From an uncultured Roseburia sp. (GTDB lineage Bacteria; Bacillota; Clostridia; Lachnospirales; Lachnospiraceae), in NCBI GenBank assembly GCA_947070915.1, contig CAMTDY010000065.1, positions 1 through 13,402 on the forward strand: a DNA stretch of 13,402 nucleotides. The letters are read 5' to 3'. Both the position numbers and the translations under genes were made by a program. How positions within the stretch are numbered: position 1 is the stretch's first letter; each line of letters opens with the position of its first letter. The notes beneath the pieces are model-generated. The model was not told where the DNA came from. It worked only from the letters and a program-made list of their open reading frames with translations, and did no database searches. Shown in pieces: positions 6,303 to 12,593 of this stretch.

Positions 6303-8201
6303 TTATCGAAGCGCCTCATTTCTACTCATCTTATTTGCCACTTTATTTTTATACATGATGTCATCACTTTCGTTCATGTAGCTCTCAATCGTATCATTCG
6401 CCGTCGGTATACCAATCTTATAACCCCAGCTGGCATGCACATCATAAGGCTTCTGGGATTTGAGATTAAAATTCTCCAGGCTCTCCTCAAAAACCCGGAT
6501 CCAGTTTTTCGCGTCAGACTTATCCCGGCAGGGGAAGATCACCTCAAATTCATCTCCACCGATACGCGCACCGATCTGCCCCTGGATCGCAGCCTCCTGA
6601 ATCGCATAACTTACTGCCCGGAGTGCAGAATCCCCCTCATGATGGCCGTAAATATCATTGATGGGCTTCAGGCCATCCAGATCGATCCCGATCACACAGA
6701 TGATGCTGTCTTTCGCCCGGGCTTTGGAGAACTGCATCCGTCCATACTTTTCAAATCCCCGGCGGTTATAAAGTCCGGTGAGAACATCCTGGATATACAT
6801 ATTTTCAAGTTCTACGATCAGATCATTCGTCCGTTTCTGGGACAATATATTGTGAATCGCATTGGAAACGGCGATGGTCCAGCGGACATACGCAGTTCCA
6901 CAGCTTTCATGGTTCAAAAAACTATAAGCCTCGTATCCATAGCAGCTGTCCTGAAAATGGATCGGATAGAAAAAGTAACATTGCGGCGCCTCTGAGTTCA
7001 TTTCCTCCGGCAGAAGTAGTTTTTTATCAAAGGGAATATCCACCTCCCCCATATCCAGACGTTCCCTGATGGCGGTACGCACATGCATGGTGTCAGGATA
7101 CCCCCGGAACCTAACTTTATTTTCTTCTACATCCTCCCTGAGACAGATTATATAATTTTTGATGCCCTCAATATTATATATATATTTTGCGATGACCTGA
7201 TGCATTTCCTCAATAGAAGAAACCTGATTGAAGTCAATGGCCATAAAACTAAACTGCATCTCAAGATTTTCTGATTTTGCGCCAAACTTATGCTGGGCGC
7301 ATCTCTGCGCTATCGTTGAGGTATGTCCCCTCTCCAGGCATCCACAGGACTCCCTGATGATCACTTTTGTAGAAACATAGACATCTTCCACCAGCCCGTC
7401 ATCCTGGTGCTTATGTATAAGATCTACTGCTTTATAGGCCATTTCCTCAAAATCCACATGGAGTGTTGTGAGGGAAGGATTGTATACAACACCCTCCTCT
7501 ACTCCATCGAAGCCGGTCACAAGCACATCTTCGGGAACCCTCACTCCCCGCTCATACAACTCATCAATAAGGGAGAGCGCCATATAGTCATTGGCACATA
7601 TGACCGCTTCCGGATACCGCCCGTCCTGCCCAAACCACTCGCAGGCTTCTTTTGCCTTGCCCCGCCAGAAATCCCCATAAAATATCCTGCGATCACTGAC
7701 CGGCAGTCCATATTTATCCATCACCTTGCGGAAACAGCGGAGTCTCGCCTCGGCATCATACCGGCCCTGATGTCCCGTCATAAAAGCAATGTCTTTTTTC
7801 CCGTGCTCTTCTATAATATGGCGGATCACCCCATCCATGGAATGATCTTCATCGATCAGAATATTATTCACTCCCACCACTTTTTCCCGGAGGCTGACCA
7901 CCGGGCAGTCCGCTTTTTCCCGGATATGTTCTAAGACACGATCTTTGGCAGCCGGAATATTGAATGTATCAAAGGCAACAACAATCCCTGCAAATTCATC
8001 ATAAGGCGGAAGATCAAATATCATCATCTCTCCCTGATAATATTCCTGATAGGTGCCATAACTTCCATAACAGGCAATAATGGCAAGATTATATCCCAGC
8101 TCTTCGGCACGTTCCGCCATACTCTGGCAGATCTGGCTCTGAAAATCGGCATATGTATTAAATATTAATAATCCTATAGTTTTTCTTCCATTTGAAAACA
8201 T
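6303..8201 (-). CDS. LacI-like ligand-sensing domain fused to a GGDEF diguanylate cyclase
   Basis: The 632-residue protein begins almost directly with a periplasmic-binding/LacI-type sensor fold (about 7-285; KTIGLLIFNTYADFQSQ, VICANDYMALSLIDEL, VLVTGFDG). It has no helix-turn-helix, signal peptide or membrane segment, so it should work in the cytoplasm. A middle region (about 310-460) looks GAF-like but is weakly defined. The C-terminal cyclase domain starts DVLTGLYNRRGF (472-483), has the metal-binding IDLDGLKPIND (506-516) and an intact GGDEF (548-552). It should make cyclic di-GMP from two GTP when a small ligand, possibly a sugar, is bound. The position of the usual RxxD inhibitory site is IQGQ, so product inhibition at that site is probably missing. 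The start follows GAGGG. It sits 67 bp after the CCA gene and 38 bp before tex. Confidence 0.92.
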   Translation of the reverse strand: MFSNGRKTIGLLIFNTYADFQSQICQSMAERAEELGYNLAIIACYGSYGTYQEYYQGEMMIFDLPPYDEFAGIVVAFDTFNIPAAKDRVLEHIREKADCPVVSLREKVVGVNNILIDEDHSMDGVIRHIIEEHGKKDIAFMTGHQGRYDAEARLRCFRKVMDKYGLPVSDRRIFYGDFWRGKAKEACEWFGQDGRYPEAVICANDYMALSLIDELYERGVRVPEDVLVTGFDGVEEGVVYNPSLTTLHVDFEEMAYKAVDLIHKHQDDGLVEDVYVSTKVIIRESCGCLERGHTSTIAQRCAQHKFGAKSENLEMQFSFMAIDFNQVSSIEEMHQVIAKYIYNIEGIKNYIICLREDVEENKVRFRGYPDTMHVRTAIRERLDMGEVDIPFDKKLLLPEEMNSEAPQCYFFYPIHFQDSCYGYEAYSFLNHESCGTAYVRWTIAVSNAIHNILSQKRTNDLIVELENMYIQDVLTGLYNRRGFEKYGRMQFSKARAKDSIICVIGIDLDGLKPINDIYGHHEGDSALRAVSYAIQEAAIQGQIGARIGGDEFEVIFPCRDKSDAKNWIRVFEESLENFNLKSQKPYDVHASWGYKIGIPTANDTIESYMNESDDIMYKNKVANKMSRNEALR

Positions 8202-8268
8202 ATATCCCTCAACCTTTCATCTGCGTATCCACGTGTCTTTCAGTATCCTAAAATATATTTCAATTACC

Positions 8269-9678
8269 CTATTCTATTGTAATACGTTTTTCTGCCTCTG
8301 TCAAAAGAAGATTTCGATTATTTTTTTCCGGGGAATCGATCACAATGTCCAGCAGTTCCCTAAGCACTTCCCCCACCCTGGGGCCCTGGGGAACACCCAG
8401 ATGAATCAGATCCTGGCCGGTGACCTCAAGATCCCGAAGGCGAACTGCCTCTCCCTGCTCCAAAATCTCTGTAAAGACACGCCTTCCCGCTTTTATATGT
8501 GCCAGTTTTTCATCACGCATATACTCGCTCTGGGAGAGAACATCCGCCTCCTGAATAATAAACAGATAGGGCATAACCTCCACCCCCGCCTGGCTCATCA
8601 GCCGGCGCATTGCTTTCCGGCTGCCTTCAAAACGTCTTTCATGAAACCGGACGATCTTCGTCACCATATTCACCGTATCGTTGTCAAACCGCAGCCGGCG
8701 CATGATATCGTGTGCCATCTGACTGCCCGCTTCTGCATGTCCATGAAAATGATCCACGCCCTTTTCATCTGTCTTCTTGCAAAGGGGCTTTCCCACATCA
8801 TGAAACAGGGCGGCAAACACCAGGATCGTATCCACCTTCTCTGTCCTGAAATCTCCATCATAGGGCTGGGGTATCCCAGCCTCTTTCTTTCGCAGTTTTT
8901 CTCCTATCCTTCTCGCATTCATGACTGTCCGAAGGGAGTGATGTCCCACATCAAAAGAGTGATGTGGATTATTCTGTGTTGTCTCCAGCATCACAGAAAA
9001 TTCGGGAAGAAAACTCCTGCACAACCCCGTTTTTTCTGCCAAAAGCAGTTTGTCCGGCCTTTTTGACAAAAGCAGTTTGGTAATCTCGGTCCGGATCCGC
9101 TCCACACTTACCTTCCCAATAGAAGCAGATTGTTTCTGTATCGCCTGCAGCGTGCCTTCTTCAATCGTGAAATCAAGCTGTCCGGCAAAACGTATTCCCC
9201 GCAGCATCCTCAGCGCATCCTCCGAGAATCGTTCCTCCGCTTCTCCTACGCAGCGGATACAGCGGCGTTCCAGATCTTTCATACCATCAAAGAGATCTAC
9301 AATCCCTTTTTCCGGATTGTACGCCATGGCATTGATGGTAAAATCCCTGCGTTTCAGATCTTCTTTCAGATCCGGGGTGAATTCTACTTCTGTAGGATGT
9401 CTGTGATCCTCATATTTACCGTCTACCCGATAAGTAGTGACCTCAAATCCCTCGCCCCCAAGGATCACTGTCACGGTCCCGTGTTCAATTCCTGTATCTA
9501 CTGTCTTGCGAAATATTTTTTTTATTTCCTCCGGTCTTGCTGATGTAGTGATATCCCAGTCGCCGGGTATCCGTCCCAGCACGCTGTCCCGCACGCAGCC
9601 TCCCACGGCATATCCTTCATAGTTGTTTACTTTCAAAATATCAAGTATATATTTCACTTTTTCAGGAATCTGAACCAT
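8269..9678 (-). CDS. cca: CCA-adding tRNA nucleotidyltransferase / poly(A) polymerase family with HD domain
   Basis: The 469-residue protein is a class II nucleotidyltransferase followed by an HD phosphohydrolase-type domain. The N-terminal head has GGCVRD (26-31) and the metal-binding pair Asp40 and Asp42 in GDWDITTSA. Nucleotide recognition follows in RRDFTINAMAY (110-120), and RFSEDALRMLRGIRFA (150-165) completes the core. The HD part shows GHHSLRT (245-251), LFHDVGKP (291-298) and HFHGHAEAG (310-318). The enzyme family repairs or builds the 3' CCA end of tRNA; some members instead add poly(A), and sequence alone does not separate these with certainty. The start has AGGAGGGGG just upstream. 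It is probably the first gene of the leftward run cca, GGDEF, tex, lipoprotein. Confidence 0.92.
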   Translation of the reverse strand: MVQIPEKVKYILDILKVNNYEGYAVGGCVRDSVLGRIPGDWDITTSARPEEIKKIFRKTVDTGIEHGTVTVILGGEGFEVTTYRVDGKYEDHRHPTEVEFTPDLKEDLKRRDFTINAMAYNPEKGIVDLFDGMKDLERRCIRCVGEAEERFSEDALRMLRGIRFAGQLDFTIEEGTLQAIQKQSASIGKVSVERIRTEITKLLLSKRPDKLLLAEKTGLCRSFLPEFSVMLETTQNNPHHSFDVGHHSLRTVMNARRIGEKLRKKEAGIPQPYDGDFRTEKVDTILVFAALFHDVGKPLCKKTDEKGVDHFHGHAEAGSQMAHDIMRRLRFDNDTVNMVTKIVRFHERRFEGSRKAMRRLMSQAGVEVMPYLFIIQEADVLSQSEYMRDEKLAHIKAGRRVFTEILEQGEAVRLRDLEVTGQDLIHLGVPQGPRVGEVLRELLDIVIDSPEKNNRNLLLTEAEKRITIE

Positions 9679-9706
9679 GTTCCCCCTCCTCTATTTCACA
9701 TATGCT

Positions 9707-9735
9707 ATTTTACCATATGTTGTATATTTTTTCCA
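9707..9735 (-). promoter_or_regulatory. Promoter of the cca gene with inverted CATATG boxes
   Basis: On the minus strand, TGGAAA (9730-9735), a 17-bp spacer and TAAAAT (9707-9712) preceded by TGG (extended -10) form a plausible promoter. ACATATG (9698-9704) and CATATGT (9714-9720) are 7-bp inverted arms that straddle the -10 box. They are placed where a repressor would block initiation. Confidence 0.5.
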
Positions 9736-9736
9736 T

Positions 9737-9803
9737 AAAAAAATGCTGACCGCAGGCCTTTCTACTCAAGGGCAGCCCTGAGCCGGTCTGCAAACAGCAT
9801 TTT
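9737..9803 (-). terminator. Long hairpin terminator after pyrE
   Basis: AAAATGCTG (9740-9748) pairs with CAGCATTTT (9795-9803). After a 3-nt internal mismatch, GCAGGCC pairs with GGTCTGC, and a small inner hairpin (AGGGCAGCCCT) caps it. On the minus strand the stem ends in seven T residues (9737-9743), the correct form for ending pyrE, whose stop codon lies about 20 bp away. On the plus strand only TTTT follows. Confidence 0.75.
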
Positions 9804-9824
9804 AAACACATAAATTCAGCGTTA

Positions 9825-10496
9825 TTATGCCCCATATTCCTCGTAATAGGCATCGATCTTTGCTTTCAACCCATCATCTATCACAATCTTTCCCTGACAG
9901 GGTTTGTTATAGAGATGGCTCACCACCTCTTCCATCGTAACAATGGCACCGGTCTCCATACCGTACACCTCTTTGATCTCATCCAGCGCGCATTTGTCGG
10001 TCTTTCCCTTTTCCATCCGGTTCAGGGACACCATCAGCCCAAGGATCTCCACGTCTCCCTGTGCCTTAACAATTGGGAAGGTCTCCTCAATGGACTTACC
10101 GGAAGTGGTCACATCTTCAATGATCACCACCTTGTCCCCATCCTTGATCTTACTGCCAAGAAGGATTCCTGTATCGCCATGATCTTTCGCCTCTTTTCGG
10201 TTGGAACAGTAGCGGATCTCTTTTCCGTACAGCTTATGAAAGGCGACGGCTGTCACCACACTCAGAGGGATTCCCTTGTAAGCCGGACCAAAAAGCACAT
10301 CAAAATCATCCCCATATGTATCGTGGATCGCCTTTGCATAGTATTCACCCAGCCTGGACAGCTGCGATCCTGTCACATACGCTCCGGCATTCATAAAAAA
10401 TGGCGACTTGCGGCCGCTTTTCAAAGTAAAATCTCCAAATTTTAATACATCGGATTCAACCATAAATTCAATAAATTCTTCTTTATATGCTTCCAT
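9825..10496 (-). CDS. pyrE: Orotate phosphoribosyltransferase
   Basis: The 223-residue enzyme joins orotate to PRPP to give orotidine 5'-phosphate in pyrimidine synthesis, in the cytoplasm. Family signs are FGDFTLKSGRKSPFFMNAG (20-38), the substrate region FGPAYKGIPLSV (69-80), and the flexible catalytic loop SNRKEAKDHGDTG (98-110). The PRPP-binding loop is VVIIEDVTTSGKS (123-135). The length fits the clostridial form. I chose ATG 10496, which has AGGAGG about 10 nt upstream. The longer frame starting at 10535 would begin inside the promoter. The predicted transcription start leaves a leader of only some 20-25 nt, too short for a PyrR-type attenuator, so control must be elsewhere. No other pyr genes are adjacent. 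Confidence 0.95.
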   Translation of the reverse strand: MEAYKEEFIEFMVESDVLKFGDFTLKSGRKSPFFMNAGAYVTGSQLSRLGEYYAKAIHDTYGDDFDVLFGPAYKGIPLSVVTAVAFHKLYGKEIRYCSNRKEAKDHGDTGILLGSKIKDGDKVVIIEDVTTSGKSIEETFPIVKAQGDVEILGLMVSLNRMEKGKTDKCALDEIKEVYGMETGAIVTMEEVVSHLYNKPCQGKIVIDDGLKAKIDAYYEEYGA

Positions 10497-10525
10497 TTTT
10501 CTAAAACCTCCTACTGATTTTCCCC

Positions 10526-10554
10526 ATTGTACCACATCTGTCTTCTATATTCAA
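10526..10554 (-). promoter_or_regulatory. Promoter of pyrE
   Basis: On the minus strand, TTGAAT (10549-10554), a spacer of exactly 17 bp and TACAAT (10526-10531) lie about 30 bp before the pyrE start codon. The match to the sigma-A consensus is good, and the position leaves only a very short leader. Confidence 0.65.
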
Positions 10555-10602
10555 TGAAATTATATGATAAAATCCTCCCATCCAAAGCCCGACAGCCTGA
10601 AT

Positions 10603-10631
10603 TTGACTTTCCCACATGCTCCTGTTAAAAT
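10603..10631 (+). promoter_or_regulatory. Promoter of the metallo-beta-lactamase-fold gene
   Basis: TTGACT (10603-10608), a 17-bp spacer and TAAAAT (10626-10631) preceded by TGT (extended -10) form a strong-looking promoter. The perfect 12-bp palindrome TGACATATGTCA (10645-10656) follows in the leader, between the likely transcription start and the ribosome binding site, and may be an operator. Confidence 0.65.
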
Positions 10632-10676
10632 TCTCTTATCAGCCTGACATATGTCAAGAAAAAAAGGAGAATGACG

Positions 10677-11378
10677 ATGAAGCATTACACCGACCAGAAC
10701 ACAAAGATCTTTGTCTATTCCATGCCGGCTTTGGACTCCCGGATGTATATAATGAAAAATGACCAGAACCCTGAAGAAGCTCTGATCATAGATCCCCTTA
10801 TTTCAAATGAGGCCATTTCTGTATTAGATACTCTTACCCACGCTGTTGTTCTTTTCACCCATAGCCACTATGACCATATTTCCGGCATGAACTGGCTGCG
10901 GGAAAAGGTCAGCTGCACCCTCCTGTGTTCTGAGTGCTGCGCAGACAAGATCCAGGATCCCCATAAAAATCTCGCTGCCTTTTCCAATATATTGATCATG
11001 GACAAGCCAGAAGAAGAGCAGGCACTGTGCATGGATTTCTTTGAACTGGATTATACCTGTCAGGCAGACAAAACCTTTGAGTCAGAAATCAGCTTCCCCT
11101 TTGGGAGTTATCAAGTAGAAATCTCACATACACCCGGGCACTCTGACTGCAGCCAATGCATCCGCCTCACGGCATCACAACAGGGATTGACACCAGAAAT
11201 CATCTTCACTGGCGACAGCCTGGTAAACGGTTACAAGATCATCACCCGGCTTCCCCAGGGAAGTAAAAAAGATTATATCGCTGTCACAAAGCCGTATCTT
11301 GAAGCCATCCCGGAAGACACCCTGATCATGCCAGGACATGGGGACTGGGATCTGAAAAAACAGTTTGAGATATTATAA
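10677..11378 (+). CDS. Metallo-beta-lactamase-fold hydrolase, glyoxalase II-like
   Basis: The 233-residue protein carries the zinc-binding pattern of the family. THSHYDH is at 61-67 (His62, His64, Asp66, His67), TPGHS at 152-156 has His155, FTGDS at 177-181 has Asp180, and MPGHGDW at 218-224 has His221. All metal ligands for a two-metal site are present, so it is probably an active hydrolase, perhaps acting on a thioester or similar bond. The family is too broad to name a substrate. ATG 10677 is preferred because GGAG (10666-10669) lies 7 nt upstream. The in-frame ATG 10671 is only 1 nt from that motif. There are no partner genes on its strand; pyrE is divergent and the DUF6465-like gene converges on it. 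Confidence 0.88.
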   Translation: MKHYTDQNTKIFVYSMPALDSRMYIMKNDQNPEEALIIDPLISNEAISVLDTLTHAVVLFTHSHYDHISGMNWLREKVSCTLLCSECCADKIQDPHKNLAAFSNILIMDKPEEEQALCMDFFELDYTCQADKTFESEISFPFGSYQVEISHTPGHSDCSQCIRLTASQQGLTPEIIFTGDSLVNGYKIITRLPQGSKKDYIAVTKPYLEAIPEDTLIMPGHGDWDLKKQFEIL

Positions 11379-11420
11379 ACCTGGAGTTCATTCATGGCAA
11401 AATTGCCTTGGTCCACGCAA

Positions 11421-11462
11421 AAAACCTGATGACCTTTTCCTTACTTACGGTCACCAGGTTTT
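11421..11462. terminator. Bidirectional hairpin terminator
   Basis: AAAACCTGATGACC (11421-11434) pairs with GGTCACCAGGTTTT (11449-11462), 14 bp with one mismatch. The plus strand ends in TTTT and the minus strand in six T residues. It therefore serves both the hydrolase gene and the converging DUF6465-like gene. Confidence 0.75.
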
Positions 11463-11523
11463 AGAATATAAGCCATAACCCCAGTTGTATTTTTTACGAA
11501 AAGCAAAGCATCAAATGCAGATA

Positions 11524-11964
11524 TTAAAAATCAATCTCGCCAGTAATTTCCTCATTGATCACATAATATGCCTTGAATTCATCAGGCTTTACATAAATAT
11601 TCAGGTTCTTCAGGGAAGTTTCGCGTTTTCCCTGCTCTTTCCACATCTCTTTGATGCGGTTTACCAAATCCGTATATGCAACTTCTCTTCCTCCATACTG
11701 AACATGAAGCTCAATAGTTCTCTCTGCTGCCGGCTTTGGTCCCCTCTTAGCGCCCTTTTTAGCTGAAGCCTTCTTTCTCGTCGTCGTTTTCTTCGCTGCT
11801 GTCTTTTTCTCCGGTTCTGTTTTCACTTCTGCTGTCTTTTTCTCTTCTGTCTTCACTGGTGAAGCCACTACCTCAGTTTTCTTTGCTGCTGTTGTCGCAA
11901 CAGCATCCTTGACGGTATTGGCCGTTTCGGATTTTTTTGGTGCATTTGTTTTTGCTACTGCCAT
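11524..11964 (-). CDS. DUF6465-like protein with Lys/Ala-rich tail
   Basis: The 146-residue protein has two clear halves. Residues 1-80 are low complexity and strongly basic, with repeated KK, AKK and EKKT units (TAAKKTTTRKKASAKKGAK), similar in composition to histone H1-like tails. Residues 82-146 form a small folded domain: RTIELHVQYGGREV, a helix DLVNRIKEMWKEQG, then LNIYVKPDEFKAYYVINEE and a final GEIDF. This matches what I remember of the DUF6465 family, common in Lachnospiraceae and without known function. Nucleic-acid binding by the tail is only inferred. The start follows GGAGG with 9 nt spacing. The gene is divergent from the acidic membrane protein gene and has its own terminator. 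Confidence 0.8.
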   Translation of the reverse strand: MAVAKTNAPKKSETANTVKDAVATTAAKKTEVVASPVKTEEKKTAEVKTEPEKKTAAKKTTTRKKASAKKGAKRGPKPAAERTIELHVQYGGREVAYTDLVNRIKEMWKEQGKRETSLKNLNIYVKPDEFKAYYVINEEITGEIDF

Positions 11965-12030
11965 GTCTGATATCCTCCATAAAGATAAATAGAATAGTAA
12001 TAAAATAATAAAATGTTTCCCTATTAGATA

Positions 12031-12059
12031 ATATTACAACATATAATAGAATTTTACAA
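12031..12059 (-). promoter_or_regulatory. Likely promoter of the DUF6465-like gene
   Basis: On the minus strand, TTGTAA (12054-12059), a 17-bp spacer and TAATAT (12031-12036) give a reasonable promoter about 65 bp before the start codon. The surrounding 200 bp are extremely AT-rich, so chance matches are easy and the call is moderate. Confidence 0.4.
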
Positions 12060-12153
12060 TTATAATTTTTCACAAAATTTATATATTTTTAATTTATTTC
12101 ATTATTCGATTTGTATAAAACTCTTTACATTTTCTAATTTATCCCGTAAAATA

Positions 12154-12182
12154 TGTATATAAATTTCCATTCGTGCTATAAT
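12154..12182 (+). promoter_or_regulatory. Promoter of the small acidic membrane protein gene
   Basis: TATAAT (12177-12182) with the extended element TGC just before it is a near-perfect -10. The -35 position (TGTATA, 12154-12159) is weak, as is common for extended -10 promoters. Transcription would start near 12189, which rules out the in-frame ATG at 12187 as a start codon. Confidence 0.6.
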
Positions 12183-12210
12183 AAGCATGCGGACAGAAAG
12201 GACGATGAAT

Positions 12211-12486
12211 ATGAAAAAATTTTTAAAATTTCTTCTGGGGGCAGGTGCTTTAATTGCCACTATTGGAGGCATCATGTATTTCCTGAAAAATGTTCTGATG
12301 AAAGATTATCTGGAGGACTATGACGATGATGATTTTGATAATGACCTTTACGACGAGGACGATGCCTCTGAGCAAAGAGATTATGTAACAATACATGCTC
12401 CGGAAACAGACTCTGACCCGGCAGCAGACACCCAGGAAGATGATTTATCTGCATTTGATACTGCAGAGGAAGAATCCAACGGATGA
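12211..12486 (+). CDS. Small single-pass membrane protein with acidic tail
   Basis: The 91-residue protein begins MKKFLKFLLGAGALIATIGG, a basic start and one hydrophobic segment (about 4-28, reaching MYFLKNVL). A long, very acidic tail follows, with runs such as DYLEDYDDDDFDNDLYDEDD and later TDSDPAADTQEDD. It is probably anchored in the membrane, but which side the tail faces cannot be told. I recognise no family. ATG 12211 is chosen because AAAGGA (12197-12202) lies 8 nt upstream. The ATG at 12205 is too close to that motif, and that at 12187 precedes the likely transcript start. Its terminator is shared with the converging pfkA gene. Confidence 0.7.
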   Translation: MKKFLKFLLGAGALIATIGGIMYFLKNVLMKDYLEDYDDDDFDNDLYDEDDASEQRDYVTIHAPETDSDPAADTQEDDLSAFDTAEEESNG

Positions 12487-12514
12487 CAGGTAAGCAATAA
12501 GATCGTTGAGTTAC

Positions 12515-12556
12515 AAAAACTCCTGACAGTTTCATAAAAAACTGCCAGGAGTTTTT
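12515..12556. terminator. Bidirectional hairpin terminator between the acidic membrane protein gene and pfkA
   Basis: An 18-bp stem (12515-12532 with 12539-12556) contains one mismatch and a 6-nt loop. It starts with AAAAACTCCTG and ends with CAGGAGTTTTT, so both strands end in five T residues. It sits about 38 bp from the end of pfkA. Confidence 0.85.
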
Positions 12557-12593
12557 ATTTGCGCGGAATGCACAAGCCAGGCTGGAAATCCTG

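Noticed and set aside
6219..6995. Long plus-strand open frame of 258 codons
   Set aside because: It lies opposite the GGDEF gene and the start of tex, has no family motifs, and both minus-strand proteins are clearly real.
8233..9066. Long plus-strand open frame of 277 codons
   Set aside because: It is antisense to the cca gene, whose catalytic and HD motifs are intact; the plus-strand translation shows no recognisable domain.
10497..10535. Extended N-terminus of pyrE and a PyrR-type attenuator in its leader
   Set aside because: The extension would start inside the -10 region, and the leader left by the promoter is too short for an antiterminator and terminator.
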